Source: Gudongella sp964575895
Lineage (GTDB): Bacteria > Bacillota > Clostridia > Tissierellales > Tissierellaceae
Length of the DNA: 64,000 bases
Assembly (NCBI GenBank): GCA_964575895.1
Contig: CAZNTE010000009.1
Location: 29,775 to 93,774 of the forward strand
Reading direction: 5' to 3'
The position numbers were made by a program, and so were the translations under genes. The notes under the pieces were generated by a model, which did no database searches, had not been told where the DNA came from, and saw only the letters and a program-made list of their open reading frames with translations. The stretch's first letter is position 1. Every line of letters starts with the position of its first letter. Below, piece after piece: positions 16,136-25,337 of the stretch.

Positions 16136-17587
16136 TTGGAATTTGCAGGTGAGGGTTTAACCTTTGACGATGTACTTTTATTACCAGGTAAGTCAGAGGT
16201 TCTTCCAAGAAATACCAATGTTAGCACATACTTGACTAAAAAGATAAAGCTTAATATACCCTTGATGAGTGCAGGAATGGATACTGTAACAGAATCTAGA
16301 ATGGCCATTGCCATGGCAAGAGAAGGTGGAATAGGAATTATTCATAAGAATATGTCAATCGAGAGACAAGCTCTTGAAGTGGATAGGGTTAAAAGATCAG
16401 AACACGGAATAATAACAGACCCATTTTTTCTATCAAGAGACCATATTATAGCAGATGCCTTAGAACTTATGGAAAGATATAGAATTTCTGGAGTTCCAAT
16501 TGTAGATGAAGAAAACAAACTAGTTGGAATACTTACAAATAGAGATATTAGATTTGAGAAAGACATAACACAAAAAATTGATGATGTTATGACAAAGGAA
16601 AATCTAATAACTGCACAAATTGATATAACCATGGATGAAGCTTTGGATGTAATGAAACAGTATAAGATAGAGAAACTTCCATTGGTGGATGATAATTTTA
16701 AACTAAGTGGATTAATTACTATAAAAGATATAGAGAAATCCATTGAGTTTCCAAACTCTGCCAGAGATGAGAGGGGTAGACTTCTGGCTGGAGCAGCTGT
16801 TGGTGTTACTGATGACATGCTAAAGAGAGTAGAAGCTTTAGTTAAAAGCCAAGTAGACGTTGTAGTTCTTGACACAGCTCATGGTCATTCCAAGGGAGTA
16901 TTAGATGCTGTGAAAAGCATTAAGAATAACTTCCCTAATTTACAAGTAATAGCAGGAAATGTTGCCACAGCAGAAGCAACATATGATTTAATACAAGCAG
17001 GAGCAGATGCAATCAAAGTTGGAATTGGTCCTGGATCAATCTGTACAACTAGAGTTGTAACAGGTATTGGAGTTCCACAGATAACAGCAGTTATTAACTG
17101 CTCAAAAGCAGCAAATGAATTTAATGTTCCAGTAATAGCAGATGGTGGAATTAAATATTCTGGGGACATAACAAAAGCCATAGCAGCCGGTGCAAACATT
17201 GTAATGGCAGGCTCTTTGTTTGCAGGTACTGAAGAGAGTCCAGGTGAAGAGGTTCTATTTGAAGGTAGAAGGTATAAGGAGTATAGAGGAATGGGCTCCA
17301 TGGGAGCAATGGATTCAGGTAGTAAGGATAGATACTTCCAAGAAGGAACCAAGAAGTATGTTCCAGAAGGCGTTGAAGGAAGAGTTCATTATAAGGGTAA
17401 ATTAGGTGATGTTGTCTATCAGCTAATAGGAGGATTAAAATCAGGAATGGGATATGTTGGAGCAAAAGATATTTCTGAGCTACAAGAAAAAGCAAAGATG
17501 ATAAAGATATCATCAGCTACCTTAGTTGAAAATCATCCCCATCACATAACAATAACCAAGGAATCACCAAATTATCAAAGAGGATAA
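16136..17587 (+). CDS. guaB: inosine-5'-monophosphate dehydrogenase
   Basis: Oxidises IMP to XMP with NAD+, the committed step to GMP. The 483 aa comprise a TIM barrel with an inserted Bateman pair of CBS domains (about residues 90-210). Motifs: GLTFDDVLLLPG at the N-terminus, GIGPGSICTTR with the catalytic Cys, IADGGIKYSGD for phosphate binding, and GMGSMGAM plus the flap region YVPEGVEGRV. TTG start, with AAAGGAGG seven bases upstream. It is monocistronic with its own promoter and terminator, separate from the purine cluster at 29-38 kb. Confidence 0.98.
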   Translation: MEFAGEGLTFDDVLLLPGKSEVLPRNTNVSTYLTKKIKLNIPLMSAGMDTVTESRMAIAMAREGGIGIIHKNMSIERQALEVDRVKRSEHGIITDPFFLSRDHIIADALELMERYRISGVPIVDEENKLVGILTNRDIRFEKDITQKIDDVMTKENLITAQIDITMDEALDVMKQYKIEKLPLVDDNFKLSGLITIKDIEKSIEFPNSARDERGRLLAGAAVGVTDDMLKRVEALVKSQVDVVVLDTAHGHSKGVLDAVKSIKNNFPNLQVIAGNVATAEATYDLIQAGADAIKVGIGPGSICTTRVVTGIGVPQITAVINCSKAANEFNVPVIADGGIKYSGDITKAIAAGANIVMAGSLFAGTEESPGEEVLFEGRRYKEYRGMGSMGAMDSGSKDRYFQEGTKKYVPEGVEGRVHYKGKLGDVVYQLIGGLKSGMGYVGAKDISELQEKAKMIKISSATLVENHPHHITITKESPNYQRG

Positions 17588-17592
17588 GCTAT

Positions 17593-17622
17593 AAGGATCT
17601 GATTAAAAGCAGGTCCTTTTTC
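17593..17622 (+). terminator. terminator after guaB
   Basis: AAGGATCTG (17593-17601) pairs with CAGGTCCTT (17610-17618, one wobble), then TTT. Confidence 0.82.
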
Positions 17623-17707
17623 ATATGCAAATCCATCTATACTTTTAAAGACTATTGTAGTAAAATTAAGTCATATTTACACTATATGAGGAATTAAGGT
17701 GATCATG

Positions 17708-20629
17708 ATGAAAATTGGACTTGATGTTGGTTCCACTACCCTTAAGTGTGTTGTAATGGATCAGGAAGAGAATTTACTTTTTAGTTCATATGAAAGACAT
17801 TATTCTCAAATCAAGGAAAAAACCATTGTACTCTTGGAAGAAATTACTAGTAGGTTTCCAGATGTTGAAAACTTCTATTTATCAATTTCAGGTTCAGCAG
17901 GAATGGGACTAGCTCAAAGATTTGACATACCATTTATACAAGAGGTTTATGCTACGAGATTGGCAGTATTAAAGATGGTCAATAATCCCGATGTGGTTAT
18001 TGAGCTAGGTGGAGAAGATGCTAAAATATTATTTTTATCTGGAGGAATGGAAGTTCGTATGAATGGATCCTGTGCAGGTGGAACAGGAGCCTTTATTGAT
18101 CAGATGGCAACACTAATGGGAGTTAGTTTGACTGATTTAAATGAATTAGCTAAGGGTTATGATAAGACATATACAATAGCATCAAGATGTGGTGTTTTTG
18201 CTAAATCTGATATTCAGCCTCTTATAAATCAAGGTGCTAGTAAAAATGATATATCAAAATCAATATTCAATGCAGTTGTCAATCAAACAATAGGTGGACT
18301 AGCCCAAGGAAGACCTATAAAAGGAAATATAGTTTATCTAGGTGGACCCTTAACCTTTTTTTCACAACTTAGAGAAAGTTTTAACTCTTCCTTGGAGTTA
18401 ATTGGAATTTGCCCAGAAAATTCCTTGTATTTTGTAGCCATGGGGGCAGCATTGAGTCCTATGGAGAAGAAAATTTACATTAAGGACTTACTACTGAGAT
18501 TTAAAAGATCAGATGAGATAAAAACCTTTGGAGGATTAAATAAGCTTTTCCATGATGAAAAAACTTACATAGGCTTTAAGGATAGACATGATAGAGAGAT
18601 AGTTAGTTCAGTTGATCCTAATCTTTATAATGGGGATGCCTTCTTAGGAGTAGACGCAGGAAGTACCACCATTAAGGCTGTTGTAATAGATGAGAAGGAG
18701 AATATATTATCATCAATGTATAGATCAAATCAGGGAAATCCAGTTCCCCTGGTTAAGGAATTTTTACTGGATTTTTATAGGAATTACCCACATATAAATA
18801 TTAAGACATCAGCAGTAACGGGTTATGGAGAAGAATTGATGAAGAATGCTTTTAATCTTGATTATGGAGTTGTGGAGACCATAGCTCATTATACTGCAGC
18901 GAAAAAATATCGGGAGGATGTCGACTTTATAATAGACATTGGAGGTCAGGATATTAAATGTTTTAAGATTAGAGATGGTGTTATAGATTCAATATTTTTA
19001 AATGAAGCATGTTCCTCAGGATGCGGATCATTTCTCCAATCATTTGCTGAAGCTTTGGGCTACTCCATAGATGAATTTGCCAAATTGGGTTTATATGCAA
19101 CAAATCCAGTTGACTTAGGCTCAAGATGTACTGTGTTTATGAATTCATCTGTGAAACAAGCACAGAAGGATGGGGCTACTATAGCAGATATATCAGCAGG
19201 TTTGTCCATAAGTGTAATCAAAAATGCATTATATAAGGTTATTAGAGCAAACTCAGCTAGGGACTTGGGAGAGCGTATTGTAGTTCAGGGAGGAACTTTT
19301 TATAACGATTCAGTATTAAAAGCATTTGAAGATGAAATTAAGCATAGGGTAATTAGACCAAACATCTCAGGATTAATGGGAGCTTATGGTGCAGCTATAT
19401 ATGGCAAAAATCAAATAGATCATAGGGGAGAACATTTAGGACTACTTGATTTAGAGAATTTCTCTCATAAGGTTAAAGTTGTTCTTTGCAACCTATGTGA
19501 GAATAATTGCAGACTAACAGTTAACAACTTTGGTGATGGAAGAAAGTTTATCGGTGGGAATAGATGTGAAAAACCCATAAAGAATCGTTTAAGTGATACA
19601 AGCTATAATATTTATGATGAAAAGTTAAAGCTTTTAGGTGAGTATAAACCTCTCCTGGGAAGAAGAGGTACAATTGGAATACCCATGGTATTGAATATGT
19701 TTGAATTACTTCCATTCTGGCATACTCTATTTTCCTTGCTTGACTTTGAAGTAATAGTATCTCCATATTCAAATAGGGATACATATATAAGGGGTCAACA
19801 TACTATCCCATCAGATACTGTGTGTTTTCCTGCAAAACTAGTCCATGGTCATATTGAGTATCTACTAGATAAAAAGGTTGATAAAATATTCTACCCCTGT
19901 TTAACCTATAATATCAATGAGAAGAAAGGTGATAATCACTTTAACTGCCCTGTAGTTGCTTATTATCCGGAAGTTATAGCAGCAAATGTGGGAAGAATAA
20001 AAGAGACCAAATTTATTTTCGATTATCTAGGGTTTGATAACATAAAATTATTAGTAAAGAGGATACATGAAATATTAAAGGCTGACCATAAGGATATAAA
20101 ACTAAATGAAGTTAATTTAGCTGTATATAGAGCTAAAAAAGAGTATGAGAGATACATGGGGAAACTACAAAAAAAAGGTGAAGAGTTTCTAGAACTTGCT
20201 AAAATGGAAGATAAGAAGGTTGTTGTTCTAGCAGGTAGACCTTATCACATAGACCCAGAGATCAACCATGGAATAGGAAAGCTATTAACTGAATATAATG
20301 TAGTGGTTTTATCAGAGGACTCAATAAGTCACTTGGCTGGAAGGACAAAAACGGACATTTTAAATCAGTGGACTTATCACTCAAGATTGTATTTAGTTAG
20401 CGAATATATATCAAAATTAGATAATGTTCAACTAATACAACTGGTTTCCTTTGGATGTGGATTAGATGCCATAACATCAGATGAAGTAAAAGGGATTTTA
20501 GAAGAGAATAAGAAGATATATACTCAGATAAAAATAGATGAAATTTCTAATTTAGGGGCTGTAAAAATCAGAATAAGAAGTTTGCTTGCTGCCATTGAAC
20601 AAAGGGAAAGAGAGATGATGATGGTATGA
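17708..20629 (+). CDS. tandem acyl-CoA dehydratase activase (HgdC-like) with DUF2229
   Basis: About 973 aa. Two ASKHA ATPase modules (BcrAD/BadFG type) occur in series. The first has GLDVGSTTLKCVVMD and CAGGTGAF (about 1-265), the second GVDAGSTTIKAVVID and EACSSGCGSF (about 315-570). The C-terminal third, with NLCENNCRL and DTVCFPAKLVHGH, matches DUF2229. Known activases donate ATP-boosted electrons from a [4Fe-4S] cluster to 2-hydroxyacyl-CoA dehydratases. ATG at 17708 fits AAGGTG best. It overlaps the next gene by four bases; in many clostridia both parts are one ~1400-residue protein. Substrate unknown. Confidence 0.87.
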   Translation: MKIGLDVGSTTLKCVVMDQEENLLFSSYERHYSQIKEKTIVLLEEITSRFPDVENFYLSISGSAGMGLAQRFDIPFIQEVYATRLAVLKMVNNPDVVIELGGEDAKILFLSGGMEVRMNGSCAGGTGAFIDQMATLMGVSLTDLNELAKGYDKTYTIASRCGVFAKSDIQPLINQGASKNDISKSIFNAVVNQTIGGLAQGRPIKGNIVYLGGPLTFFSQLRESFNSSLELIGICPENSLYFVAMGAALSPMEKKIYIKDLLLRFKRSDEIKTFGGLNKLFHDEKTYIGFKDRHDREIVSSVDPNLYNGDAFLGVDAGSTTIKAVVIDEKENILSSMYRSNQGNPVPLVKEFLLDFYRNYPHINIKTSAVTGYGEELMKNAFNLDYGVVETIAHYTAAKKYREDVDFIIDIGGQDIKCFKIRDGVIDSIFLNEACSSGCGSFLQSFAEALGYSIDEFAKLGLYATNPVDLGSRCTVFMNSSVKQAQKDGATIADISAGLSISVIKNALYKVIRANSARDLGERIVVQGGTFYNDSVLKAFEDEIKHRVIRPNISGLMGAYGAAIYGKNQIDHRGEHLGLLDLENFSHKVKVVLCNLCENNCRLTVNNFGDGRKFIGGNRCEKPIKNRLSDTSYNIYDEKLKLLGEYKPLLGRRGTIGIPMVLNMFELLPFWHTLFSLLDFEVIVSPYSNRDTYIRGQHTIPSDTVCFPAKLVHGHIEYLLDKKVDKIFYPCLTYNINEKKGDNHFNCPVVAYYPEVIAANVGRIKETKFIFDYLGFDNIKLLVKRIHEILKADHKDIKLNEVNLAVYRAKKEYERYMGKLQKKGEEFLELAKMEDKKVVVLAGRPYHIDPEINHGIGKLLTEYNVVVLSEDSISHLAGRTKTDILNQWTYHSRLYLVSEYISKLDNVQLIQLVSFGCGLDAITSDEVKGILEENKKIYTQIKIDEISNLGAVKIRIRSLLAAIEQREREMMMV

Positions 20630-21948
20630 GTAGAGTAACAAGAGTCGAATTTACCAAAGAAATGAAGAAGGAATATACAATTCTTTGCCCAGATATGGCA
20701 CCTATACATTTTAATCTATTGGAAAGAGTATTTAGAAATTTTGGTTATAACTTAGTAGTTCTTAAAAATACAGGACAAGCTGTAGTTAATGCAGGCTTGA
20801 AGAATGTACACAATGATACCTGCTATCCAGCACTTTTAGTAATTGGGCAACTGATTGATGCCTTAAATAGTGGAGAATATCCTCTTGATAAGGTAGCCTT
20901 AATGATTACTCAGACAGGAGGCGGATGTAGAGCATCTAACTATATCCACCTCTTAAGAAAAGCCTTGATTAAAGGCGGTTACAGTCATGTACCAGTAATA
21001 TCACTAAATGCTGGAGGTCTTGAGAAGAATAGTGGATTTAAAATTCCTATTAAAATGATAAAACAAGCAGTTGCAATTCTTGCTTACGGAGATTTATTGA
21101 TGCTACTTGATAATCAAGTTAAGCCCTACGAAATCCATAAGGGTGATTCAAAGACTAATGTTGAAAAATGGTTGAAATACTTTGGAGATGAATTTTCAAG
21201 AAATAAAGGGGTAGGGATTAGTTCAATCAAAACAAATATGGAAAATATAGTAAAGTCATTTAAAGAAATACCAATAGAAAAAAGTGAAAAGGTAAAAGTA
21301 GGTATAGTTGGGGAGATATATGTTAAGTTTGCTTCCCTAGGTAATAATAACTTAGAGGAATTTCTATACAATGAACAGTGTGAAGTTATGATTCCAGGAT
21401 TGTTAGGATTTATAATGTATACCATAGAAAATGGTGTTATTGACCATCAACTTTATGGGAAAGGGAAGATTAAAAGTATTGTGATGAAGAAGATAAATGA
21501 TTATCTTGGATCTATAGAGGAGATCATGATTGAAGCTATCAAGAACTTTAGTAACTTTACAGCACCATCACCCTTTAACCATTTAAAAGACCTGGTGGAG
21601 GATGTAATAGGATTGGGCTGTAAAATGGGTGAAGGATGGTTGCTTCCAGGGGAGATAGTTGAGCTTATTAGTAAAGGTTATGATAATATAGTCTGTACTC
21701 AACCCTTCGGATGTCTACCCAATCATATAGTTGGTAAGGGTGTAATTCCAAACATCAAGAAGAAGTATCCTGAAGCAAATATTGTCTCTATTGATTATGA
21801 TCCTGGAGCAACTAGAGTTAATCAAGAAAATAGAATAAAACTCATGCTTGCAGTTGCCAAGGAAAAGATGACAGAAGAATATATTAACTGCTTGAAGGTT
21901 GAAATTGACGAAAAAATAAATAACAATATTACAGTTAGTATTACTTAA
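20626..21948 (+). CDS. 2-hydroxyacyl-CoA dehydratase D-component-like protein
   Basis: 440 aa, the HgdB/COG3581-like partner of the preceding activase. VHNDTCYPALLVIGQL, TQTGGGCRASNY and CTQPFGCLPNHIVGKG carry conserved cysteines that could hold an Fe-S cluster. The ATG overlaps the upstream stop (ATGA), implying translational coupling. This family often occurs fused to the tandem activase and has no proven substrate, unlike the fermentation enzymes for 2-hydroxyglutaryl- or lactoyl-CoA. No CoA-transferase or acyl-CoA dehydrogenase gene is nearby, so a catabolic assignment is not supported. Confidence 0.83.
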   Translation: MSRVTRVEFTKEMKKEYTILCPDMAPIHFNLLERVFRNFGYNLVVLKNTGQAVVNAGLKNVHNDTCYPALLVIGQLIDALNSGEYPLDKVALMITQTGGGCRASNYIHLLRKALIKGGYSHVPVISLNAGGLEKNSGFKIPIKMIKQAVAILAYGDLLMLLDNQVKPYEIHKGDSKTNVEKWLKYFGDEFSRNKGVGISSIKTNMENIVKSFKEIPIEKSEKVKVGIVGEIYVKFASLGNNNLEEFLYNEQCEVMIPGLLGFIMYTIENGVIDHQLYGKGKIKSIVMKKINDYLGSIEEIMIEAIKNFSNFTAPSPFNHLKDLVEDVIGLGCKMGEGWLLPGEIVELISKGYDNIVCTQPFGCLPNHIVGKGVIPNIKKKYPEANIVSIDYDPGATRVNQENRIKLMLAVAKEKMTEEYINCLKVEIDEKINNNITVSIT

Positions 21949-21978
21949 TAAGATTGCCAAAATTTTGGCAATCTTATT
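21947..21978. terminator. perfect palindrome terminator
   Basis: AATAAGATTGCCAAAA (21947-21962) is followed directly by its exact complement (21963-21978), a 16-bp stem that starts inside the stop codon. Confidence 0.75.
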
Positions 21979-22013
21979 TAATGTGTGTTACTATAGTAAT
22001 TGGAGGTGTATTT

Positions 22014-22787
22014 ATGTGGACTAGAAGTGATTTAAAATACCAAGCGAAAGGGTTTCTAAGGTCCTTTTATTGGAAGGCATTTATTGTTTGTCTTATAGCA
22101 TCAATATTTACTTCCGGAGGGAATGCAAAAAAAGAAACCCATTATGATGTCAATGCTACTATACCTACAGTGGAAACTGAGGAATACTATTTGGAATTAG
22201 GACCAGGACCCAATGGAATTATTTTTGATCAGTTTTTTGAGAACCCTTTTACTTTAAGGGTGGGAGGTTTTGGGACTGTGCTCTTAATTGGTTTAATCAG
22301 TATGGTTTTAGTAATTATAATTGGCAACCTATTAATTGTCGGGGAGAAACGGTTTTTTATAAATTCTTTTAAAGGAGAAGAAGTTAAAGTATCAACAGTA
22401 TTTTCAACTATGAAAAAGGGCCAATGGGCAAGGTTAGCTGGCAAGATGTTTTTGCTGGATTTATATCTGTTTTTATGGTTTTTATTATTTATAATTCCTG
22501 GAATTATCAAGTCCTATGAATATAAGTTTGTCCCATACATATTAGCAGAAGATCCAGAAATATCCTTAAGCGAAGCAATAAGGATAAGCTCAAAGCTTAC
22601 TGATGGAGAAAAAGGAGATATGTTAATTCTTGACCTATCATTTATAGGATGGCATTTGCTTGGAGGGTTATTATTTGGTATAGGAAGTATCTTTGTTAAC
22701 CCTTACCAGAGGGCTACATTTGTAAAGTTATATGAGCATTTACGAGGAGATTTTAAGACAGGAATTTATGAACAATTTTATGAGTAA
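22014..22787 (+). CDS. DUF975 family membrane protein
   Basis: 257 aa with several hydrophobic segments. N-terminal RSDLKYQAKGFLRSFYW and the later FLWFLLFIIPGIIKSYEYKF, followed by ILAEDPEISLSEAIRISSKL, match DUF975. A 50-residue hydrophilic loop after TM1 has a weak Gly/Pro-rich segment. ATG at 22014 has GGAGGTG upstream, whereas the longer frame begins inside the terminator palindrome. It is a single gene ending at a shared bidirectional terminator. Function unknown; the family appears in Firmicutes surfaces without a proven role. Confidence 0.82.
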   Translation: MWTRSDLKYQAKGFLRSFYWKAFIVCLIASIFTSGGNAKKETHYDVNATIPTVETEEYYLELGPGPNGIIFDQFFENPFTLRVGGFGTVLLIGLISMVLVIIIGNLLIVGEKRFFINSFKGEEVKVSTVFSTMKKGQWARLAGKMFLLDLYLFLWFLLFIIPGIIKSYEYKFVPYILAEDPEISLSEAIRISSKLTDGEKGDMLILDLSFIGWHLLGGLLFGIGSIFVNPYQRATFVKLYEHLRGDFKTGIYEQFYE

Positions 22788-22794
22788 AATATAC

Positions 22795-22822
22795 AAATCC
22801 CAAAGGTATTCCTTTGGGATTT
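22795..22822. terminator. shared bidirectional terminator
   Basis: AAATCCCAAAGG (22795-22806), loop TATT, CCTTTGGGATTT (22811-22822), between converging genes. Confidence 0.88.
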
Positions 22823-24425
22823 ATGGTATCATTGAGCTTATTTCTTCTTTTATTTCATCTGTTATGATCTTATTGGTAGTTAAATCTACCTTAGTTATCA
22901 TTCTTATAATTATATCTGAAAAATGTGTATCTTTGTACCTTTCTGCTATGCTTACCAGTTCTTCTCTTGATTCTTTTACAAACCTACCATTTTCATCAAA
23001 AGTTTCTAAGGTTTCTCCAACATATAGTAGAGTATAAGCATAGTTCTCATATAATGCTAATGTGTTATTTAATTTATTTGAGTAATTATAAGTTAACCTA
23101 AACCTTTCAATTTCAGCTAACCTATCAGCCAGCCTATCCTTTGCAATAGTAGCGAAATTAGATTTTTTATGAGGAAGAGTGACTTCTTTACCCATTATTC
23201 TTAGATAGCTTCTATATTCATTTGTAAGGTTATCGCTAAATTTATTCAAGAATCTATCATAATCTACATAATACATGTATCTGCCATTATCAATGATCAA
23301 CTTATATCCTTGATTAAGATTTTTTATTAAGATACTCTTAAGATCAGGTTCAGAAGCTAAAACCTTGTCTCTACTCAGATAATCTATATCGTTTAATCTA
23401 TCTTGAGATAAGCCATATCTCTCAAATACAAGATCAAAACTAAAATCTTCGAAGTATCTGTTAAATAGTGTTGACACATCAAGACTTTTATAGGTAGATT
23501 CCGATATCAAGGCATTTATATGTTTATCCAAAGAATCTACAACATCTTGTTTTGTCATTTGAGCTAAGTCAGATTCTAGATTTTTAATATAGTCATTTTC
23601 ACCTGGTTTAGGGGGTGGATTTTCTATAGCCATTATACCAACTCTTGAGCTTTCAGTGGTAGCACTAGCAAATTGCATAACCCAATCTCTTTGAACTACT
23701 ATGGCTCCATCTTTCCCATCCCACTTATACCAAAGAAGAATTTTATCTGCATCTTTAGTGTTTTTCTCAGAAGTTTCTGGATCTATGGTGTATATGCTAA
23801 ATTCTAAGATTCCATCCCCATCTATGTCCTCTATTCCATTATTTGTGGAGACAGAAAATAGATTGATTTTTTTAGGGTTTAATATAGAAACCAGCTTACC
23901 ATCTTCCAATTTAAAACCATAAGTTATACCAGCTTGAGAACCTACTTGGTTACTGAGATATACACCAGATGTATTATCACTTATTTTTCCTATGTTCATG
24001 CTATAGTTGGTGTTGTCATAATTCATGGATATACTATCTAGCATTACATAAGTATTATCAGTAAACTTATATATCTGAAGATATCCTGGATCATTAACAT
24101 TATCAGGTTGTCTTTCGACAAATAATACTATTTCAGAAATTAGATCCCCGTCTATATCACCGATGGCATAATGACCCTTAGCAATATTCAATTTATTGTT
24201 TAGAGTAGTAAGATACTCTTCTACTTTATATCTCATTTCATCTGATTCCAGTTGATATGAATCTATAGGTAGTACCAAGTCCGATTCAATACTATCTACA
24301 GCCATTGTATTCATCATCTCCATGGGAGCTTCTACAGTCATATCTTTGGATGTAGAGCCACAAGCAGAGATTATGATACCAATAACTAGAATTATAATTA
24401 TGAGAAGGAGTGATTTGCTTTTCAT
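22821..24425 (-). CDS. lipoprotein with FG-GAP/VCBS-like Asp loops
   Basis: 534 aa, start ATG at 24425 with AAAGGAG upstream. The signal peptide ends in lipobox IISAC, so the protein is lipid-anchored outside the membrane. GDIDGDLISEIVLF and DIDGDGILEFSIY are calcium-loop repeats of FG-GAP/VCBS type near residues 60-190. The C-terminal half is a charged helical region (about 300-534) of no recognised family. The Asp loops link it to the small protein at 4359-5015. It is monocistronic on the minus strand and diverges from the aldolase gene. Function unknown. Confidence 0.78.
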   Translation of the reverse strand: MKSKSLLLIIIILVIGIIISACGSTSKDMTVEAPMEMMNTMAVDSIESDLVLPIDSYQLESDEMRYKVEEYLTTLNNKLNIAKGHYAIGDIDGDLISEIVLFVERQPDNVNDPGYLQIYKFTDNTYVMLDSISMNYDNTNYSMNIGKISDNTSGVYLSNQVGSQAGITYGFKLEDGKLVSILNPKKINLFSVSTNNGIEDIDGDGILEFSIYTIDPETSEKNTKDADKILLWYKWDGKDGAIVVQRDWVMQFASATTESSRVGIMAIENPPPKPGENDYIKNLESDLAQMTKQDVVDSLDKHINALISESTYKSLDVSTLFNRYFEDFSFDLVFERYGLSQDRLNDIDYLSRDKVLASEPDLKSILIKNLNQGYKLIIDNGRYMYYVDYDRFLNKFSDNLTNEYRSYLRIMGKEVTLPHKKSNFATIAKDRLADRLAEIERFRLTYNYSNKLNNTLALYENYAYTLLYVGETLETFDENGRFVKESREELVSIAERYKDTHFSDIIIRMITKVDLTTNKIITDEIKEEISSMIP

Positions 24426-24503
24426 GATAATGCTCCTTTCTAGTTGTATTATACACAATTAGGGGCTTTTGTGTGTAACAATCAGGTTACAAATTCATGA
24501 GAA

Positions 24504-24533
24504 TTGACAGACAATTGCTTACTTTGCTAATAT
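24504..24533 (+). promoter_or_regulatory. promoter of aldolase gene
   Basis: TTGACA (24504-24509), 18 bp, TAATAT (24528-24533). Confidence 0.45.
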
Positions 24534-24557
24534 GGTTTCATAAGGAGTGATACTATT

Positions 24558-25202
24558 ATGTTACTGGCTAGAGAAAGAGAAGAAGTTGTAGAATATGGTA
24601 AAAAGTTAATTAAAAATAAACTAACAACAGGGACAGGCGGAAATATAAGCATTTTCAATAGAGATAAGGGATTGGTGGCAATAAGTCCATCAGGGATTGA
24701 CTACTTTGAGACTAGAATTGAAGATGTTGTTGTGGTAGACCTAAAGGGTCAGGTAGTTGATGGTAATAAGAAGCCATCATCAGAATTAATGCTTCATTTA
24801 ATAATATATAGAAACAGAGAAGACATAAATGCAGTAGTACATACTCACTCAATCTATGCCACAAGTGTTGCATGTATGAATTTAGATTTGCCACCTGTTC
24901 ATTATATGATAGCTGTAGCAGGGGAAAATGTTAGATGCGCCAAATATGCAACATTTGGTTCTGAAGAACTGGCAATAAATGCATATGAGGCCATGAAGGA
25001 TAGAAATGCAGTATTATTGGCAAACCATGGGCTATTAGCTGGTGGTAGTAGAATACAGCAAGCTTTTAAAATAGCTGAAGATATTGAATTTGTTGCGGAA
25101 ATATTCACAAGAACTAAATCAATGGGTAACCCTGTAATTCTTCCAGAGGATGAAATGGAGAGAATGAAAGGTAAGTTTCAAGAATATGGACAGAAGAAAT
25201 AG
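24558..25202 (+). CDS. class II aldolase (fuculose-1-phosphate aldolase type)
   Basis: 214 aa zinc aldolase. Zn ligands HTH near residue 92 (AVVHTHS) and NHGLL near 155 are present, with SSE supplying the catalytic acid region. GTGGNISIFN is the N-terminal substrate loop. FucA cleaves L-fuculose-1-phosphate to DHAP and lactaldehyde; close relatives act on 5-methylthioribulose- or 5-deoxyribulose-phosphate salvage intermediates. With no fucose or rhamnose genes nearby, a salvage role is as likely. ATG at 24558 follows AAGGAG. It is single, with its own promoter, diverging from the lipoprotein gene. Confidence 0.87.
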   Translation: MLLAREREEVVEYGKKLIKNKLTTGTGGNISIFNRDKGLVAISPSGIDYFETRIEDVVVVDLKGQVVDGNKKPSSELMLHLIIYRNREDINAVVHTHSIYATSVACMNLDLPPVHYMIAVAGENVRCAKYATFGSEELAINAYEAMKDRNAVLLANHGLLAGGSRIQQAFKIAEDIEFVAEIFTRTKSMGNPVILPEDEMERMKGKFQEYGQKK

Positions 25203-25213
25203 AAGGATAATTA

Positions 25214-25272
25214 AGGTGCATCTCAAATGTTAGACAAAAAATCTAATGTTGATGGTGTATTTTTTATTGCAG
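25214..25272 (+). mobile_element. relic end of an IS3-family element
   Basis: About 55 bases match the orfA-proximal end of the IS at 55.1-56.5 kb, including the common core CAAATGTTAGACAAAAA, then TCTAAT and GGTGT, ending near TTTTTTAT just before that IS orfA start. No transposase follows. It lies directly upstream of the metal-operon promoter. It may be a solo end left by deletion or a minimal non-autonomous copy. Confidence 0.75.
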
Positions 25273-25294
25273 TTCTTCCAATTATATTGTAGAA

Positions 25295-25326
25295 TATAAT
25301 TGAATATATGAACAAGTATTCATATA
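25295..25326 (+). promoter_or_regulatory. -10 and CzrA/CadC-type operator
   Basis: TATAAT at 25295-25300 is followed by a perfect dyad TATATGAA (25305-25312), CAAGTA, TTCATATA (25319-25326). This matches the TATATGAACAxxTxTTCA operators known for CzrA/SmtB/CadC repressors of zinc and cadmium pumps, and would overlap the transcription start. Confidence 0.82.
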
Positions 25327-25337
25327 AGGAGGATACT

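Noticed and set aside
25308..25337. Longer start for the metal-pump ArsR gene
   Set aside because: It lies inside the operator, at or before the predicted transcript start; ATG 25338 has AAGGAGG.
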